Positions 7,879 through 15,578 of a stretch of DNA of 37,272 nucleotides are shown here, one piece after another (within the stretch, counting starts at the first letter, position 1; each line of letters opens with the position of its first letter). The stretch covers positions 1 to 37,272 of the forward strand of contig JAISTG010000009.1 in NCBI GenBank assembly GCA_031272705.1, in the 5' to 3' direction. Below the pieces are notes generated by a model. It was not told where the DNA came from. It did not search any database and worked only from the letters and a program-made list of their open reading frames with translations. Source of the DNA: Bacteroidales bacterium. Its GTDB lineage: Bacteria; Bacteroidota; Bacteroidia; Bacteroidales; P3. Position numbers and translations under genes: made by a program.

Positions 7879-8390
7879 AAGAATTATTAGAAAAATTATC
7901 GCCTTACGACATACTCAACAACTTGTTGCCCGGTATATTGTTTGTTGTTCTTGCGCAACATACAACGCATTATATTTTTGTTCAATCGGACATTATTTTA
8001 GGGCTATTTCTATATTATTTCATTGGACTTGTAATTAGTAGAATTGGCTCACTATTCGTTGAATGGTTCTTGAAAAAGATAAAGTTCGTAAAATATTGCG
8101 AACATAAAGATTTTGCAAAAGCACAAAAGCAAGATAAAAAGATTGATATGTTGCTTGAAATAAACAATATGTACAGAACTTTCATCGCAATGGGCTTATT
8201 GTTGTTATTGTTGAAATTATACGAATTTTGCTCGTTAAAATTTCAGTTCTGCGAAACTGTTACAAATGTTGTATTGGTGGTTGCTATTCTTATATTATTC
8301 TTGTTTTCATACAGAAAACAGACACAATATGTAGTTAAACAAGTTGGTTATAAATTAAAAGACAAAGAAAATGAAACAAGTAATATTTAA
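7875..8390 (+). CDS. Four-TM membrane protein of unknown function
   Basis: A 171-residue protein with four likely membrane helices (about 15-33, 38-58, 97-116, 126-145) and a charged cytosolic loop between helices 2 and 3 (about 62-95, rich in Lys/Asp). I do not recognise the family. Its ATG overlaps the stop of the chimeric MBL gene by 4 nt, and its last 20 nt overlap the start of the MBL-fold hydrolase gene. Such tight coupling suggests the three products act together. A small membrane protein coupled to cytosolic enzymes is a common layout for defence effectors, but that is inference. Confidence 0.75.
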   Translation: MKELLEKLSPYDILNNLLPGILFVVLAQHTTHYIFVQSDIILGLFLYYFIGLVISRIGSLFVEWFLKKIKFVKYCEHKDFAKAQKQDKKIDMLLEINNMYRTFIAMGLLLLLLKLYEFCSLKFQFCETVTNVVLVVAILILFLFSYRKQTQYVVKQVGYKLKDKENETSNI

Positions 8391-9312
8391 TGTTGGAGGG
8401 GCATTGTCTGTCTATACAGAATTTGATGACAAAAAATTATTAATCGATGTCGGTAAAAGTAGTGAATTTAACCCGATTATTGATTTTTTAGTTCCGTTGT
8501 ATAAAAGGCGAAATTCGGAGAAAATAGCCGATTCATCAAAATACAAAATAGACCAAATTATAATTAGTCATCCACATAAAGACCATTTATCAGGAATAAA
8601 GGACTTTAATGATAACTTTTTCCCTGATTTATTAACTTGCCCTAACAACAACAATGGTATGCCAGAAGGTCACTTAATCAATTGGGATTTAGTTGGCAAT
8701 GAAAAGGAAGAATTCATACTTACATTAAGAGCAATGTTAGAAGGCAGACAACCGCCTCTCAGGACAACATCTGACCAAAATGAATTTATATATTACTTAC
8801 CACCACAAACGGTTGAAGACGAACAAGAACTAAAAAGTGAGAGTTATTGCAACAATATCAGTATTGCCACATTTCTAATAATTAATAATTATAGAGTTTT
8901 TCTACCCGGTGATTTACAAAAATCAGGTATGGAAAAGATTATAAACCAGAATTATTCTCTTCAAAACAAATTAAAGGGCGGTGTTGATGTGCTAATTTGC
9001 CCTCATCACGGATTAAAGTCATCCTTTAGTACATTTATGTTTAATTGTATGAAAAATGGCAAAACAAATTCATTAAATATTGTATCTGAAAAAATCAACA
9101 ACCCCGATGAATCAAGGACGGTAGATGCAAGATACAGTAGTTCTGCTTATTGTAATGGCAACAATAATTTAAAAGGAGGAAACAGTGTAGAAAAATGTTA
9201 TCAAGTTAAAACTTCAAGAGGTCATATTTTTATAGATTACTCTACTAAAAATCATCCCTCTTTTGAAATAATAACAGACAACGAAAGATTAATTAATAAA
9301 TTTGAAAATTAA
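8371..9312 (+). CDS. MBL-fold metallohydrolase
   Basis: A 313-residue cytosolic protein with the motifs of an active metallo-beta-lactamase fold: N-terminal strand FNVGGALSVYTEFDDKKLLIDVG, HPHKDH (about 65-70, the HxHxDH motif), LPGD (about 178-181), and CPHHG with the later His ligand (about 213-217). There is no signal peptide. It is closest in layout to ComEC/Rec2-like and defence-island MBL proteins, which hydrolyse phosphodiesters, but the substrate cannot be read from sequence. It overlaps the membrane-protein gene by 20 nt, and the nuclease/PIWI gene starts 51 nt after its stop. Unlike the half-domain upstream, this copy is complete. Confidence 0.8.
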   Translation: MKQVIFNVGGALSVYTEFDDKKLLIDVGKSSEFNPIIDFLVPLYKRRNSEKIADSSKYKIDQIIISHPHKDHLSGIKDFNDNFFPDLLTCPNNNNGMPEGHLINWDLVGNEKEEFILTLRAMLEGRQPPLRTTSDQNEFIYYLPPQTVEDEQELKSESYCNNISIATFLIINNYRVFLPGDLQKSGMEKIINQNYSLQNKLKGGVDVLICPHHGLKSSFSTFMFNCMKNGKTNSLNIVSEKINNPDESRTVDARYSSSAYCNGNNNLKGGNSVEKCYQVKTSRGHIFIDYSTKNHPSFEIITDNERLINKFEN

Positions 9313-9363
9313 TTATGACGATAACAATCTTCCATTTTTAAACGTAACGAAACAGTAAATGAT

Positions 9364-10668
9364 ATGACTGAGTTTTTTTACGAACAAGAATTAACATCCA
9401 AATACCTCGACCTCTTCCTTGCCCCAATCCGCAAATGCAAGGACTATAAGCCGAAATTCGGCGAAAGCCAGAATGAAGATGGCGTTTCGCTTGAAGGTTT
9501 TTTGGAACTTTACGGCAATGACCCTTTTTATTCGTGGATTGGACTTGACAGCGGCTTAATGTACGCAGCACACAAAGCCGCCGGAGGTATGACCTCAATC
9601 TATCGACAAATCGGAATCGGGTGCGAACATTTGTTCCGCGAAATAATTATTGACACCACACAATATAACGACAGGGATTTTGCTTTGTGGAGTTACGAAA
9701 CCAAAACGCAAAGCGGAAAAACTAAAACACTCACATTAGACGGTCGTTTGGAATTGAGCGAAATCCAAAATGTAAAAGTAAAAAATCGCGTACAAAATTG
9801 GATTACCGCTTATTGCAAAGAATTATCTGTAACGCAGATACCGCAGAATGGCGTTGTTTTTGAAGTTCGACAAGGTTACAAAAGCAAAGACAGCAAACGG
9901 CAAAATGCTGACATAGATAATGCTACGGTTGCCTACGCAAATGGTTACCTGCCTGTTTTTGCCGTATTTTCTTCGCAAATAGATTCGGATATTGTGCTGC
10001 GCTATCGTAATAATCGTTGCGGAATAATTACAGGTACAAATTCAAGCAACCCGCAAACTTCACTTTTCACCTTTTGCAAAGAGATTTTGGGTTACGACCT
10101 TGCGGCATTTTTCAAGAACAAAGAGTTTCATTTAAAGCCAAAAGAGGCTAAATACTTACTTTCACAGGCATTACAGTCATATAATGAAATCAACAAGAAA
10201 TACCCACAAGAGGTTTTTATTCATTCCAAAACAAAATTTAATTCAGAGGAATGGAATGCATTTATGGAAGTAACTCCAAAAGAAACTAATCTTGTTGGTG
10301 TTACCATAACAAAGACGAAACCATTGAAATTGTACAAACGCGAAGGCGATTATCCGGTTTTGAGAGGTAACGCGTTAGTAATAAATGAAAAAAGTGCTTT
10401 TTTATGGACAATCGGGTATGTTCCAAAAATACAGACAGTTCTGTCAATGGAAGTTCCCAATCCCATTTTTATTGAAATCAACAAAGGCGAAGCCGACATA
10501 GTACAAGTTTTGAAAGATATTTTGGCTCTTACTAAATTGAATTATAATGCTTGTATTTATGCGGATGGTATTCCTGTGACTTTGCGTTTCGCTGATAAAA
10601 TAGGGGAAATACTAACCGCAAGCACAGAAATCAAAGTTCCTCCATTGGCGTTTAAGTACTATATTTGA
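9364..10668 (+). CDS. ApaLI-like restriction-endonuclease domain fused to a C-terminal Argonaute PIWI half
   Basis: A 434-residue protein in two parts. Residues 1-255 resemble a type II restriction endonuclease of the ApaLI-like family: LDGRLEL (Asp126) and FEVRQGYKSKDSKRQNAD (Glu167, Arg169) fit a PD-(D/E)xK-like core, followed by FAVFSSQ and a GYDLAAFF segment. Residues about 262-434 match the second half of the PIWI domain of prokaryotic Argonautes: VFIHSKTKFNSEEW, LVGVTITK, GDYPVLRGNALVI, GEADIVQVLKDILALTKLNYN, PVTLRFADKIGEIL and the C-terminal end FKYYI. The MID domain and first PIWI half (first catalytic Asp and Glu finger) are missing, and the third acidic position is not Asp, so slicing is unlikely. 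Either a deletion fused two genes or this is a new nuclease-PIWI architecture. Its closeness to the MBL genes suggests one operon. Confidence 0.7.
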   Translation: MTEFFYEQELTSKYLDLFLAPIRKCKDYKPKFGESQNEDGVSLEGFLELYGNDPFYSWIGLDSGLMYAAHKAAGGMTSIYRQIGIGCEHLFREIIIDTTQYNDRDFALWSYETKTQSGKTKTLTLDGRLELSEIQNVKVKNRVQNWITAYCKELSVTQIPQNGVVFEVRQGYKSKDSKRQNADIDNATVAYANGYLPVFAVFSSQIDSDIVLRYRNNRCGIITGTNSSNPQTSLFTFCKEILGYDLAAFFKNKEFHLKPKEAKYLLSQALQSYNEINKKYPQEVFIHSKTKFNSEEWNAFMEVTPKETNLVGVTITKTKPLKLYKREGDYPVLRGNALVINEKSAFLWTIGYVPKIQTVLSMEVPNPIFIEINKGEADIVQVLKDILALTKLNYNACIYADGIPVTLRFADKIGEILTASTEIKVPPLAFKYYI

Positions 10669-10699
10669 TTAAGACGTGATATTATTCCAAAAAAATGCT

Positions 10700-10788
10700 T
10701 ACCTTTGCGCCTAAGTTTTATGCAGACAAAGGCAGGACAAAGACAGTCAGAAATGGACTCCGCAAATGTCCTAAATCGTACCCCATAA
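10700..10788 (+). other. Possible short transcript with a 22-codon ORF
   Basis: TACCTTTG (10700-10707) is a good -10 box. An ATG 12 nt later (10720) opens 22 codons ending at TAA 10786-10788, directly before a hairpin. The spacing is too short for a usual leader, so a small RNA or a remnant is as likely as a peptide gene. Confidence 0.25.
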
Positions 10789-10792
10789 AACT

Positions 10793-10817
10793 AAAACAAA
10801 GCGTAAAACGCTGTTTT
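10793..10817. terminator. Hairpin between two opposed short units
   Basis: Arms AAAACAAAGCG (10793-10803) and CGCTGTTTT (10809-10817) pair with a 2-nt bulge around a TAAAA loop. On the minus strand it is followed by AGTTTTAT, so it may terminate transcripts from the -10 box at 10911-10918. Confidence 0.35.
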
Positions 10818-10910
10818 ATAGCGGCTTCCTGCAGTGTTTCTGAAATCTAACAGGTTTCAATAGTTTAGAAACAATATACATTACAACTTTTGCAACGTTT
10901 TACGGCAACA

Positions 10911-10918
10911 AAAGTACA
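10911..10918 (-). promoter_or_regulatory. Minus-strand -10 box in the non-coding stretch
   Basis: The complement reads TACTTTTG, a good -10 match pointing left towards the hairpin at 10793-10817. No established gene lies in its path before the 3' end of the nuclease/PIWI gene. Confidence 0.35.
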
Positions 10919-10972
10919 AATAAATTTTCAAATAATCCTAATTAGAAGATTTTTTTTAGTTTTTTATTTTTT

Positions 10973-11035
10973 TGAAACTTGATTATAGCGTTCTGAAATC
11001 AAATTCCAGAATGCTGTAATTTGATTTCAGGAAAA
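10973..11035. repeat. 21-bp repeat family, 3 units
   Basis: Units start at 10973, 10994 and 11015. The middle unit is the exact reverse complement of a TGGAATTTGATTTCAGAACG-type unit apart from its last bases, so the cluster is head-to-head. It belongs to the family of the large array at 17864-18178. Confidence 0.75.
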
Positions 11036-11045
11036 CGGAACGTCA

Positions 11046-11081
11046 TAATAAAAAATTGACTTGTCATAAGAGACAAGCCAA
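11046..11081 (-). terminator. Terminator of the decarboxylase operon
   Basis: TTGACTTGTC (11056-11065) and GACAAGCCAA (11072-11081) pair with one mismatch. On the minus strand the stem is followed by TTTTTTATT. It lies 30 nt after the oadB-like stop. Confidence 0.75.
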
Positions 11082-11112
11082 TCAACCAATAAAAATGTTA
11101 TGAAAAAATTAT

Positions 11113-12291
11113 TTATTTTAAGAATGCAAGTAAAATACCTGCTGCAACAGCCGAACCGATAACTCCTGCAACGTTCGGACCCATTGCGTGCATAAGCAGG
11201 TGATTTGTTTTGTCGTATTCCAAGCCCACAACCTGAGAAACACGTGCCGAATCAGGCACAGCCGACACTCCGGCGTTGCCAATAAGCGGATTTAATTTGT
11301 TGCCCTCCTTGAGAAACAGGTTCATACCTTTCACAAAAAGAACTCCTGCCGCCGTAGCAATAAAGAATGAACCAGCACCAAGCACAAAAATACCTATGGA
11401 TTTTGGTGTCAGAAAGGTTGTTGCTTGTGTTGAGCAGCCTACGGTAAAGCCTATGAGTATTGTAACAATGTCTATCATAGGTCCGGATGCGGTTGTAGCC
11501 AGTCGTTTGGTTACTCCGGATTCTTTTAACAGGTTGCCAAAGAACAGCATACCAAGTAACGGGATACCTGCCGGCACTATGGTTGTAGTAAGAATTATAC
11601 CTATTATTGGGAAAAGACATTTTTCAAGTTTTGAAACCTGACGAGGAGGTCTCATTCTTATCAAACGTTCTTTTTTTGTAGTCAAAAGACGCATCACAGG
11701 CGGCTGAATAACAGGCACAAGAGCCATATAAGAATATGCAGACACGGCTACCGCACCCATCAAATCAGGTGCTAACTGTGATGAAGTAAAGATTGCCGTT
11801 GGTCCATCAGCCCCTCCGATAATTCCTATTGCACCTGCCTCTGCCGGAGTAAAGCCAAAGAGCAATGCACAGGCATAAGCACCAAATATACCGAACTGAG
11901 CCGCTGCTCCAATCAACATAAGTTTGGGATTAGAAAGCAAAGCAGTAAAATCAGTCATTGCTCCAATACCCAGAAAGATAAGAGGCGGATACCAGCCGTT
12001 TCTGACACCGTCATAAAGTATGTTAAGCACGGAGCCAGACTCATAAACGCCTATCTTCAAACCGGGATAGAATGGAATGTTACCTATTATTATACCAAAG
12101 CCTATCGGTATCAGCAACAGAGGTTCGTATTCCTTCTTAATGGCAAGAAATATAAATCCTCCGCCTATAAGCAACATTACTATATGTCCAACAGTAAAAT
12201 TAGCATAAGCGGTGTAGGTAAAAAACATTTCAAGTTGATTTCCAATGAAATCAAAGAAAGACATTGTCGTTTCTGCTAATGGTATCATCAA
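11113..12291 (-). CDS. oadB: Na+-translocating decarboxylase beta subunit (OadB/MmdB/GcdB family)
   Basis: A 392-residue integral membrane protein that couples decarboxylation of a biotin-bound carboxyl group to Na+ export. About ten hydrophobic segments are visible, with the family hallmark GGADGPTAIFTSSQLAP (about 158-174) and the C-terminal ion-channel segment MGPNVAGVIGSAVAAG. The substrate (oxaloacetate, methylmalonyl-CoA or glutaconyl-CoA) is set by the alpha subunit, which is not in this window, so the symbol is a family label. It is the last gene of a three-gene minus-strand unit, 1 nt after the biotin carrier gene, and a hairpin terminator follows. Confidence 0.9.
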   Translation of the reverse strand: MMIPLAETTMSFFDFIGNQLEMFFTYTAYANFTVGHIVMLLIGGGFIFLAIKKEYEPLLLIPIGFGIIIGNIPFYPGLKIGVYESGSVLNILYDGVRNGWYPPLIFLGIGAMTDFTALLSNPKLMLIGAAAQFGIFGAYACALLFGFTPAEAGAIGIIGGADGPTAIFTSSQLAPDLMGAVAVSAYSYMALVPVIQPPVMRLLTTKKERLIRMRPPRQVSKLEKCLFPIIGIILTTTIVPAGIPLLGMLFFGNLLKESGVTKRLATTASGPMIDIVTILIGFTVGCSTQATTFLTPKSIGIFVLGAGSFFIATAAGVLFVKGMNLFLKEGNKLNPLIGNAGVSAVPDSARVSQVVGLEYDKTNHLLMHAMGPNVAGVIGSAVAAGILLAFLK

Positions 12292-12292
12292 T

Positions 12293-12727
12293 TTAGTCTC
12301 CTATTATCAGTAAAACATCTCCTTCCATAACGGAATCGCTTTTGCGTACCTTTATTTCTTTCACCGTACCGCTGACATCAGAATCAATTCTGTTTTCCAT
12401 CTTCATTGCTTCAAGCAAAACCAGTTTCTGTCCGATAGAAACCTTATCACCAACGCTTACAAAGACATCAAGGATTGTGCCGGGCAAAGGACTCTTAATC
12501 GTAGAGCCGCCTACATTTGCCGAAGTCTTTGCTACCTGAGGAGCAATGTCCGTAGAAGGAACGGCAACCGAACGAACAAGTTTAGGGGTCTTCGTTTGCT
12601 TTATTTCCTTATCCACTTCAACCTTGTAAGGCGTGCCATTGAGTTCCAGTTCTACCGTTTGACCATCAACATTGTTTATATTGACATCATAGTTTGTTCC
12701 GTTTATTTTTAATTTGTAACTTTTCAT
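12293..12727 (-). CDS. Biotin carboxyl carrier protein of a decarboxylase
   Basis: A 144-residue protein with a C-terminal biotinyl domain (about 72-144) carrying the biotinylation motif EAMKMEN, whose Lys is modified. Residues 1-60 form a small beta domain (YKLKINGTNYDVNI...) usual for OadA/MmdC-type carriers, followed by a Pro/Thr/Ala linker. It shuttles CO2 from the carboxyltransferase to the beta subunit. It lies between the gamma-like and beta subunit genes, with 15 and 1 nt gaps, which fixes its role in the same complex. Confidence 0.92.
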   Translation of the reverse strand: MKSYKLKINGTNYDVNINNVDGQTVELELNGTPYKVEVDKEIKQTKTPKLVRSVAVPSTDIAPQVAKTSANVGGSTIKSPLPGTILDVFVSVGDKVSIGQKLVLLEAMKMENRIDSDVSGTVKEIKVRKSDSVMEGDVLLIIGD

Positions 12728-12742
12728 TACTCTATAACTTTA

Positions 12743-13678
12743 TTATCTTTTATATACATTCATATTATACAACTTTGAACTCCAAGGAGAATAAACTTTT
12801 GCAACCTTATTGATTGTCAAAATGGTATTTTCCTCATCGTGTAACTCCTCATTGTAAAGATAAAGGGCTGTTGCGATTGCAGCAAACTCTTCTCCGCTGG
12901 AATCTCTCTGCACTTTGGTATGGGCAATCGCCGTTTTCGTTTCCACAGGCTGTACTCCCTTTCGTCTGTTACTTATTTTTATGAGAGAGGAACTGAATCC
13001 TATCAAAACCAAACAAATGATTAGCAACGCCATAAAGACAGTTACCATTGCTATCATAGCCAATCCTGTTCCCCAAGGGTCGTGTTTTCCTATCTCATCA
13101 GCCTTTCGTGGTTTCACATAACTGAAAGCGGGCGATGAAGCGATGTTTATATGGTCAAAACCTTCCGTTGCGTCAATGGCAAAGACGTTATAACCGCTTG
13201 CATTGTCCCCTGCGATGTAAAGCATTTTGGTTTGCGAGTCAAAACTGAAAGCATTGGCAGCACCATTAAAGCGATAACGATGTTTTTCATTGCCATTCAT
13301 ATCAAGAATACTAACAAAGGACGAGTCGCGGTTAGATGCCAGATAAACAATATGGCTTTCGTAAATAGCAACAGACTGAAGTCTATAAATAGCAAAGACA
13401 TCGTGCCGTCCTTCTACCTTATCTGCCGGAATAACAGTGTCCTTTTGATACTCATTTTTCGTACGTTTAAGAATTTCAACCTTGTTTTCGTTTTTATTTA
13501 TCACGGCTATTGTCTGCGTTTTTGAATCAACAGCAAACATTTGCGGTATCAGCGGGTCATAACTTGAAGTTTCTGCTTGTTGCGGCAAACTATTAGTCGT
13601 TTCCGTTTCAGATTTGAGATTCAATGAAAGAGTTAAACAAATCGTCAAGAGCGTGATTTTGAATACCTTTTGTTGCAT
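12743..13678 (-). CDS. OadG-like gamma subunit with an extra N-terminal beta domain
   Basis: A 311-residue protein. Residues 1-23 are a signal peptide. Residues about 45-185 look like beta-propeller blades (IAVINKNENKVEIL, VYLASNRDSSFVSILD, MLYIAGDNASGYNVF). Residues about 195-240 are the OadG membrane segment (GTGLAMIAMVTVFMALLIICLVLIG shortened by family standards), followed by a conserved tail (SGEEFAAIATALYLY) and a C-terminal WSSKLYNMN segment. OadG subunits usually have about 80-100 residues and assemble the pump. The extra extracytoplasmic domain may bind another protein or cell-wall material; that is inference. It is first in the unit, with a -10 box just upstream. Confidence 0.75.
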   Translation of the reverse strand: MQQKVFKITLLTICLTLSLNLKSETETTNSLPQQAETSSYDPLIPQMFAVDSKTQTIAVINKNENKVEILKRTKNEYQKDTVIPADKVEGRHDVFAIYRLQSVAIYESHIVYLASNRDSSFVSILDMNGNEKHRYRFNGAANAFSFDSQTKMLYIAGDNASGYNVFAIDATEGFDHINIASSPAFSYVKPRKADEIGKHDPWGTGLAMIAMVTVFMALLIICLVLIGFSSSLIKISNRRKGVQPVETKTAIAHTKVQRDSSGEEFAAIATALYLYNEELHDEENTILTINKVAKVYSPWSSKLYNMNVYKR

Positions 13679-13710
13679 ATTTATTACTTATATCTTTTGT
13701 TTTGAGGCTG

Positions 13711-13718
13711 CAAAGGTA
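13711..13718 (-). promoter_or_regulatory. -10 box of the decarboxylase operon
   Basis: The complement reads TACCTTTG, 32 nt before the ATG of the OadG-like gene. Confidence 0.6.
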
Positions 13719-14080
13719 CAAAAAATAATTAAATTACCAATAAATATATCCGTATTGTGTAATAGAAAATTCACAATTTAGCCTTTCAAAATTACAAAAT
13801 CAAGTTCCGTATTTCCGGAATTTGATTCCGGAATTCTATAATCAAATTACAGAATTTTATAATCAAGTTTCAGGAAGGCGAAAAAAAGCAAAAAAAAGAT
13901 AAAAATTTGATTTTATTTTTCTCTTTTTTGATGTGTATTTTCTTTCATTTTATTTTGATTTCACGCAGTAAGAATACACAACATTTTTCTCTTATAACAA
14001 TAAAATGAAAAAAACTTTCAAAAAAAAAATTTCTTTGTTTTGTAAAAATGTAATTTGGACATGAAGTCGTAAAATTTTAT
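13719..14080. other. AT-rich spacer between divergent units with 21-bp-family repeats
   Basis: No gene is seen. The stretch separates the minus-strand decarboxylase operon from the plus-strand nucleotidyltransferase gene, contains the repeat cluster at 13810-13872, and is otherwise very AT-rich (long A and T runs at 13880-14050). Confidence 0.6.
13810..13872. repeat. 21-bp repeat family, about 3 units
   Basis: The unit at 13831-13851 is the exact reverse complement of array unit 17906-17926. The unit at 13852-13872 is a close variant, and the sequence before it (around 13810-13830) is a degenerate, CCGGAATT-containing copy. Confidence 0.75.
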
Positions 14081-14088
14081 TACTTTTG
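14081..14088 (+). promoter_or_regulatory. -10 box of the nucleotidyltransferase gene
   Basis: TACTTTTG lies 11 nt before the ATG at 14100, with a TTTG at 14054-14057. This implies a very short leader. Confidence 0.5.
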
Positions 14089-14099
14089 CACCTTTCATT

Positions 14100-15524
14100 A
14101 TGATAAATTTGGCAAATCAAATAGAAGCAAATATCTTTAAGGTTGTGTCGCAAGCAACTGAAATTCTGGGGCTACGGACTTACGTTGTAGGTGGCTATGT
14201 GAGGGATTTGGTGATGCGGAGAGCCTCCAAAGACATTGATATTGTAACCATAGGAAGCGGAGTTTTGCTTGCCGAAAAAGTTGCCGAACTTCTGGGCGGG
14301 TGTAATAAGGTTGCAGTCTTCAAAACCTTCGGTACGGCTTCGTTATCTTTTAGAGAAGAGGGCGAAACGTGGCAAATAGAGTTCATAGGTGCGAGAAAGG
14401 AAAGTTATTCGCACGACAGCCGCAATCCGATAGTTGAAGACGGGACTATGGAAGACGACCAGATGAGACGCGATTTTACTATCAATACGCTGTATCTCAG
14501 TCTCAACAAAGCCGATTACGGTTTGCTCATTGATCCTTTTGACGGTATGACCGACATAGCAAACCGTATCATCAGGACAAATAATAACCCTGACGTAACT
14601 TTTTCTGATGACCCGTTGAGAATGCTTCGTGCCATACGCTTTGCTGCTCAACTTGATTTTTTTCTTCACAATGATACCTTCGACGCAATAAAGCGAAACG
14701 CAGAACGAATCAATATCATTACAAAAGAACGGATTACAGAGGAATTAAACCGTATTATTCTGTCGCCTGTGCCTTCCGTTGGCTTGAGACTTTTGGATAA
14801 GACAGGCTTACTTCAACTTATATTCCCCGAACTTGTTAATCTTAAAGGGATTGACCGAGTTGGTACGATGGCTCACAAAGATGTTTTTCTGCATACATTG
14901 AAGGTTTTGGACAATCTTGCTCCCAATACGTCAAATCTTTGGTTGCGATGGGCAGCATTGCTTCACGATATTGCCAAGCCTAAATGCAAACGCTTAGAAC
15001 CCGGTATCGGCTTCACCTTTCACGGACACGAAATAAGGGGAGCAAAGATGGTGAGAGGGATATTTACACGTATGCGGCTACCTCTTAATGACAGTATGCG
15101 ATATGTTGAAAAGATGGTTGCCTTACACCTTCGTCCGATAGCCCTTGTTGAAGAGGAGGTAACGGATTCTGCTGTACGGCGGTTGCTCTTTGAGGCTGGG
15201 AACGACATAGAAGACCTTATGATGCTGTGCGAAGCAGATATAACAAGCAAAAACCGTAATAAAGTAGCACGTTATCTTAATAATTTTCGCATCGTGCGTG
15301 AGAAAATGGTGGAACTTGAAGAACGGGACAGGATACGTAATTTCCAGCCGCCGATATCAGGTGAAGATATTATGCAAACCTTTAACATTCAGCCATGTCG
15401 CGAAATTGGAATTATAAAAGATTATATTAAGGAAGCCATTCTTGAAGGTAAAATTCCCAATGAGCGTTCGGCTGCCTTGGAACTTATGTACGACAAAGCA
15501 AAAGAACTTGGTATCAATACATAA
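14100..15524 (+). CDS. cca: CCA-adding enzyme/poly(A) polymerase-family tRNA nucleotidyltransferase with HD domain
   Basis: A 474-residue cytosolic enzyme that should add or repair the 3' CCA end of tRNAs. The N-terminal class II nucleotidyltransferase head has VGGYVRDLV (30-38) and SKDIDIV (44-49, metal-binding Asp45/Asp47), then the RRDFTINTL segment and the RNA-binding RMLRAIRFA motif. A C-terminal HD phosphohydrolase domain carries LLHDIAKPK (His289/Asp290). This head-plus-HD layout is standard for the Bacteroidetes enzyme; an exact choice between CCA-adding and poly(A) polymerase activity cannot be made from sequence alone. It stands as a single gene converging on cdaA. Confidence 0.88.
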   Translation: MINLANQIEANIFKVVSQATEILGLRTYVVGGYVRDLVMRRASKDIDIVTIGSGVLLAEKVAELLGGCNKVAVFKTFGTASLSFREEGETWQIEFIGARKESYSHDSRNPIVEDGTMEDDQMRRDFTINTLYLSLNKADYGLLIDPFDGMTDIANRIIRTNNNPDVTFSDDPLRMLRAIRFAAQLDFFLHNDTFDAIKRNAERINIITKERITEELNRIILSPVPSVGLRLLDKTGLLQLIFPELVNLKGIDRVGTMAHKDVFLHTLKVLDNLAPNTSNLWLRWAALLHDIAKPKCKRLEPGIGFTFHGHEIRGAKMVRGIFTRMRLPLNDSMRYVEKMVALHLRPIALVEEEVTDSAVRRLLFEAGNDIEDLMMLCEADITSKNRNKVARYLNNFRIVREKMVELEERDRIRNFQPPISGEDIMQTFNIQPCREIGIIKDYIKEAILEGKIPNERSAALELMYDKAKELGINT

Positions 15525-15532
15525 GCCCTAAT

Positions 15533-15549
15533 CGGAAAATTCTTTTCCG
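15533..15549. terminator. Short stem-loop between convergent genes
   Basis: CGGAAAA and TTTTCCG pair around a 3-nt loop in the 54-nt gap between the nucleotidyltransferase and cdaA stops. The stem is weak, but the position fits a shared terminator. Confidence 0.4.
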
Positions 15550-15578
15550 TAAAAGATACATTATTAACGGATAATGGT

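Larger units (their letters stand above)
10669..11045. other. Non-coding stretch with two opposed -10 boxes, a hairpin and 21-bp-family repeats
   Basis: No long gene is visible. It holds a plus-strand -10 box (10700-10707) followed by a 22-codon ORF (10720-10788), a minus-strand -10 box (10911-10918), a hairpin between them (10793-10817) and three 21-bp repeat units (10973-11035). Confidence 0.6.

Noticed and set aside
9364..10668. Complete short Argonaute
   Set aside because: Only the second half of PIWI is recognisable; the MID domain and first PIWI half are replaced by a nuclease-like domain.
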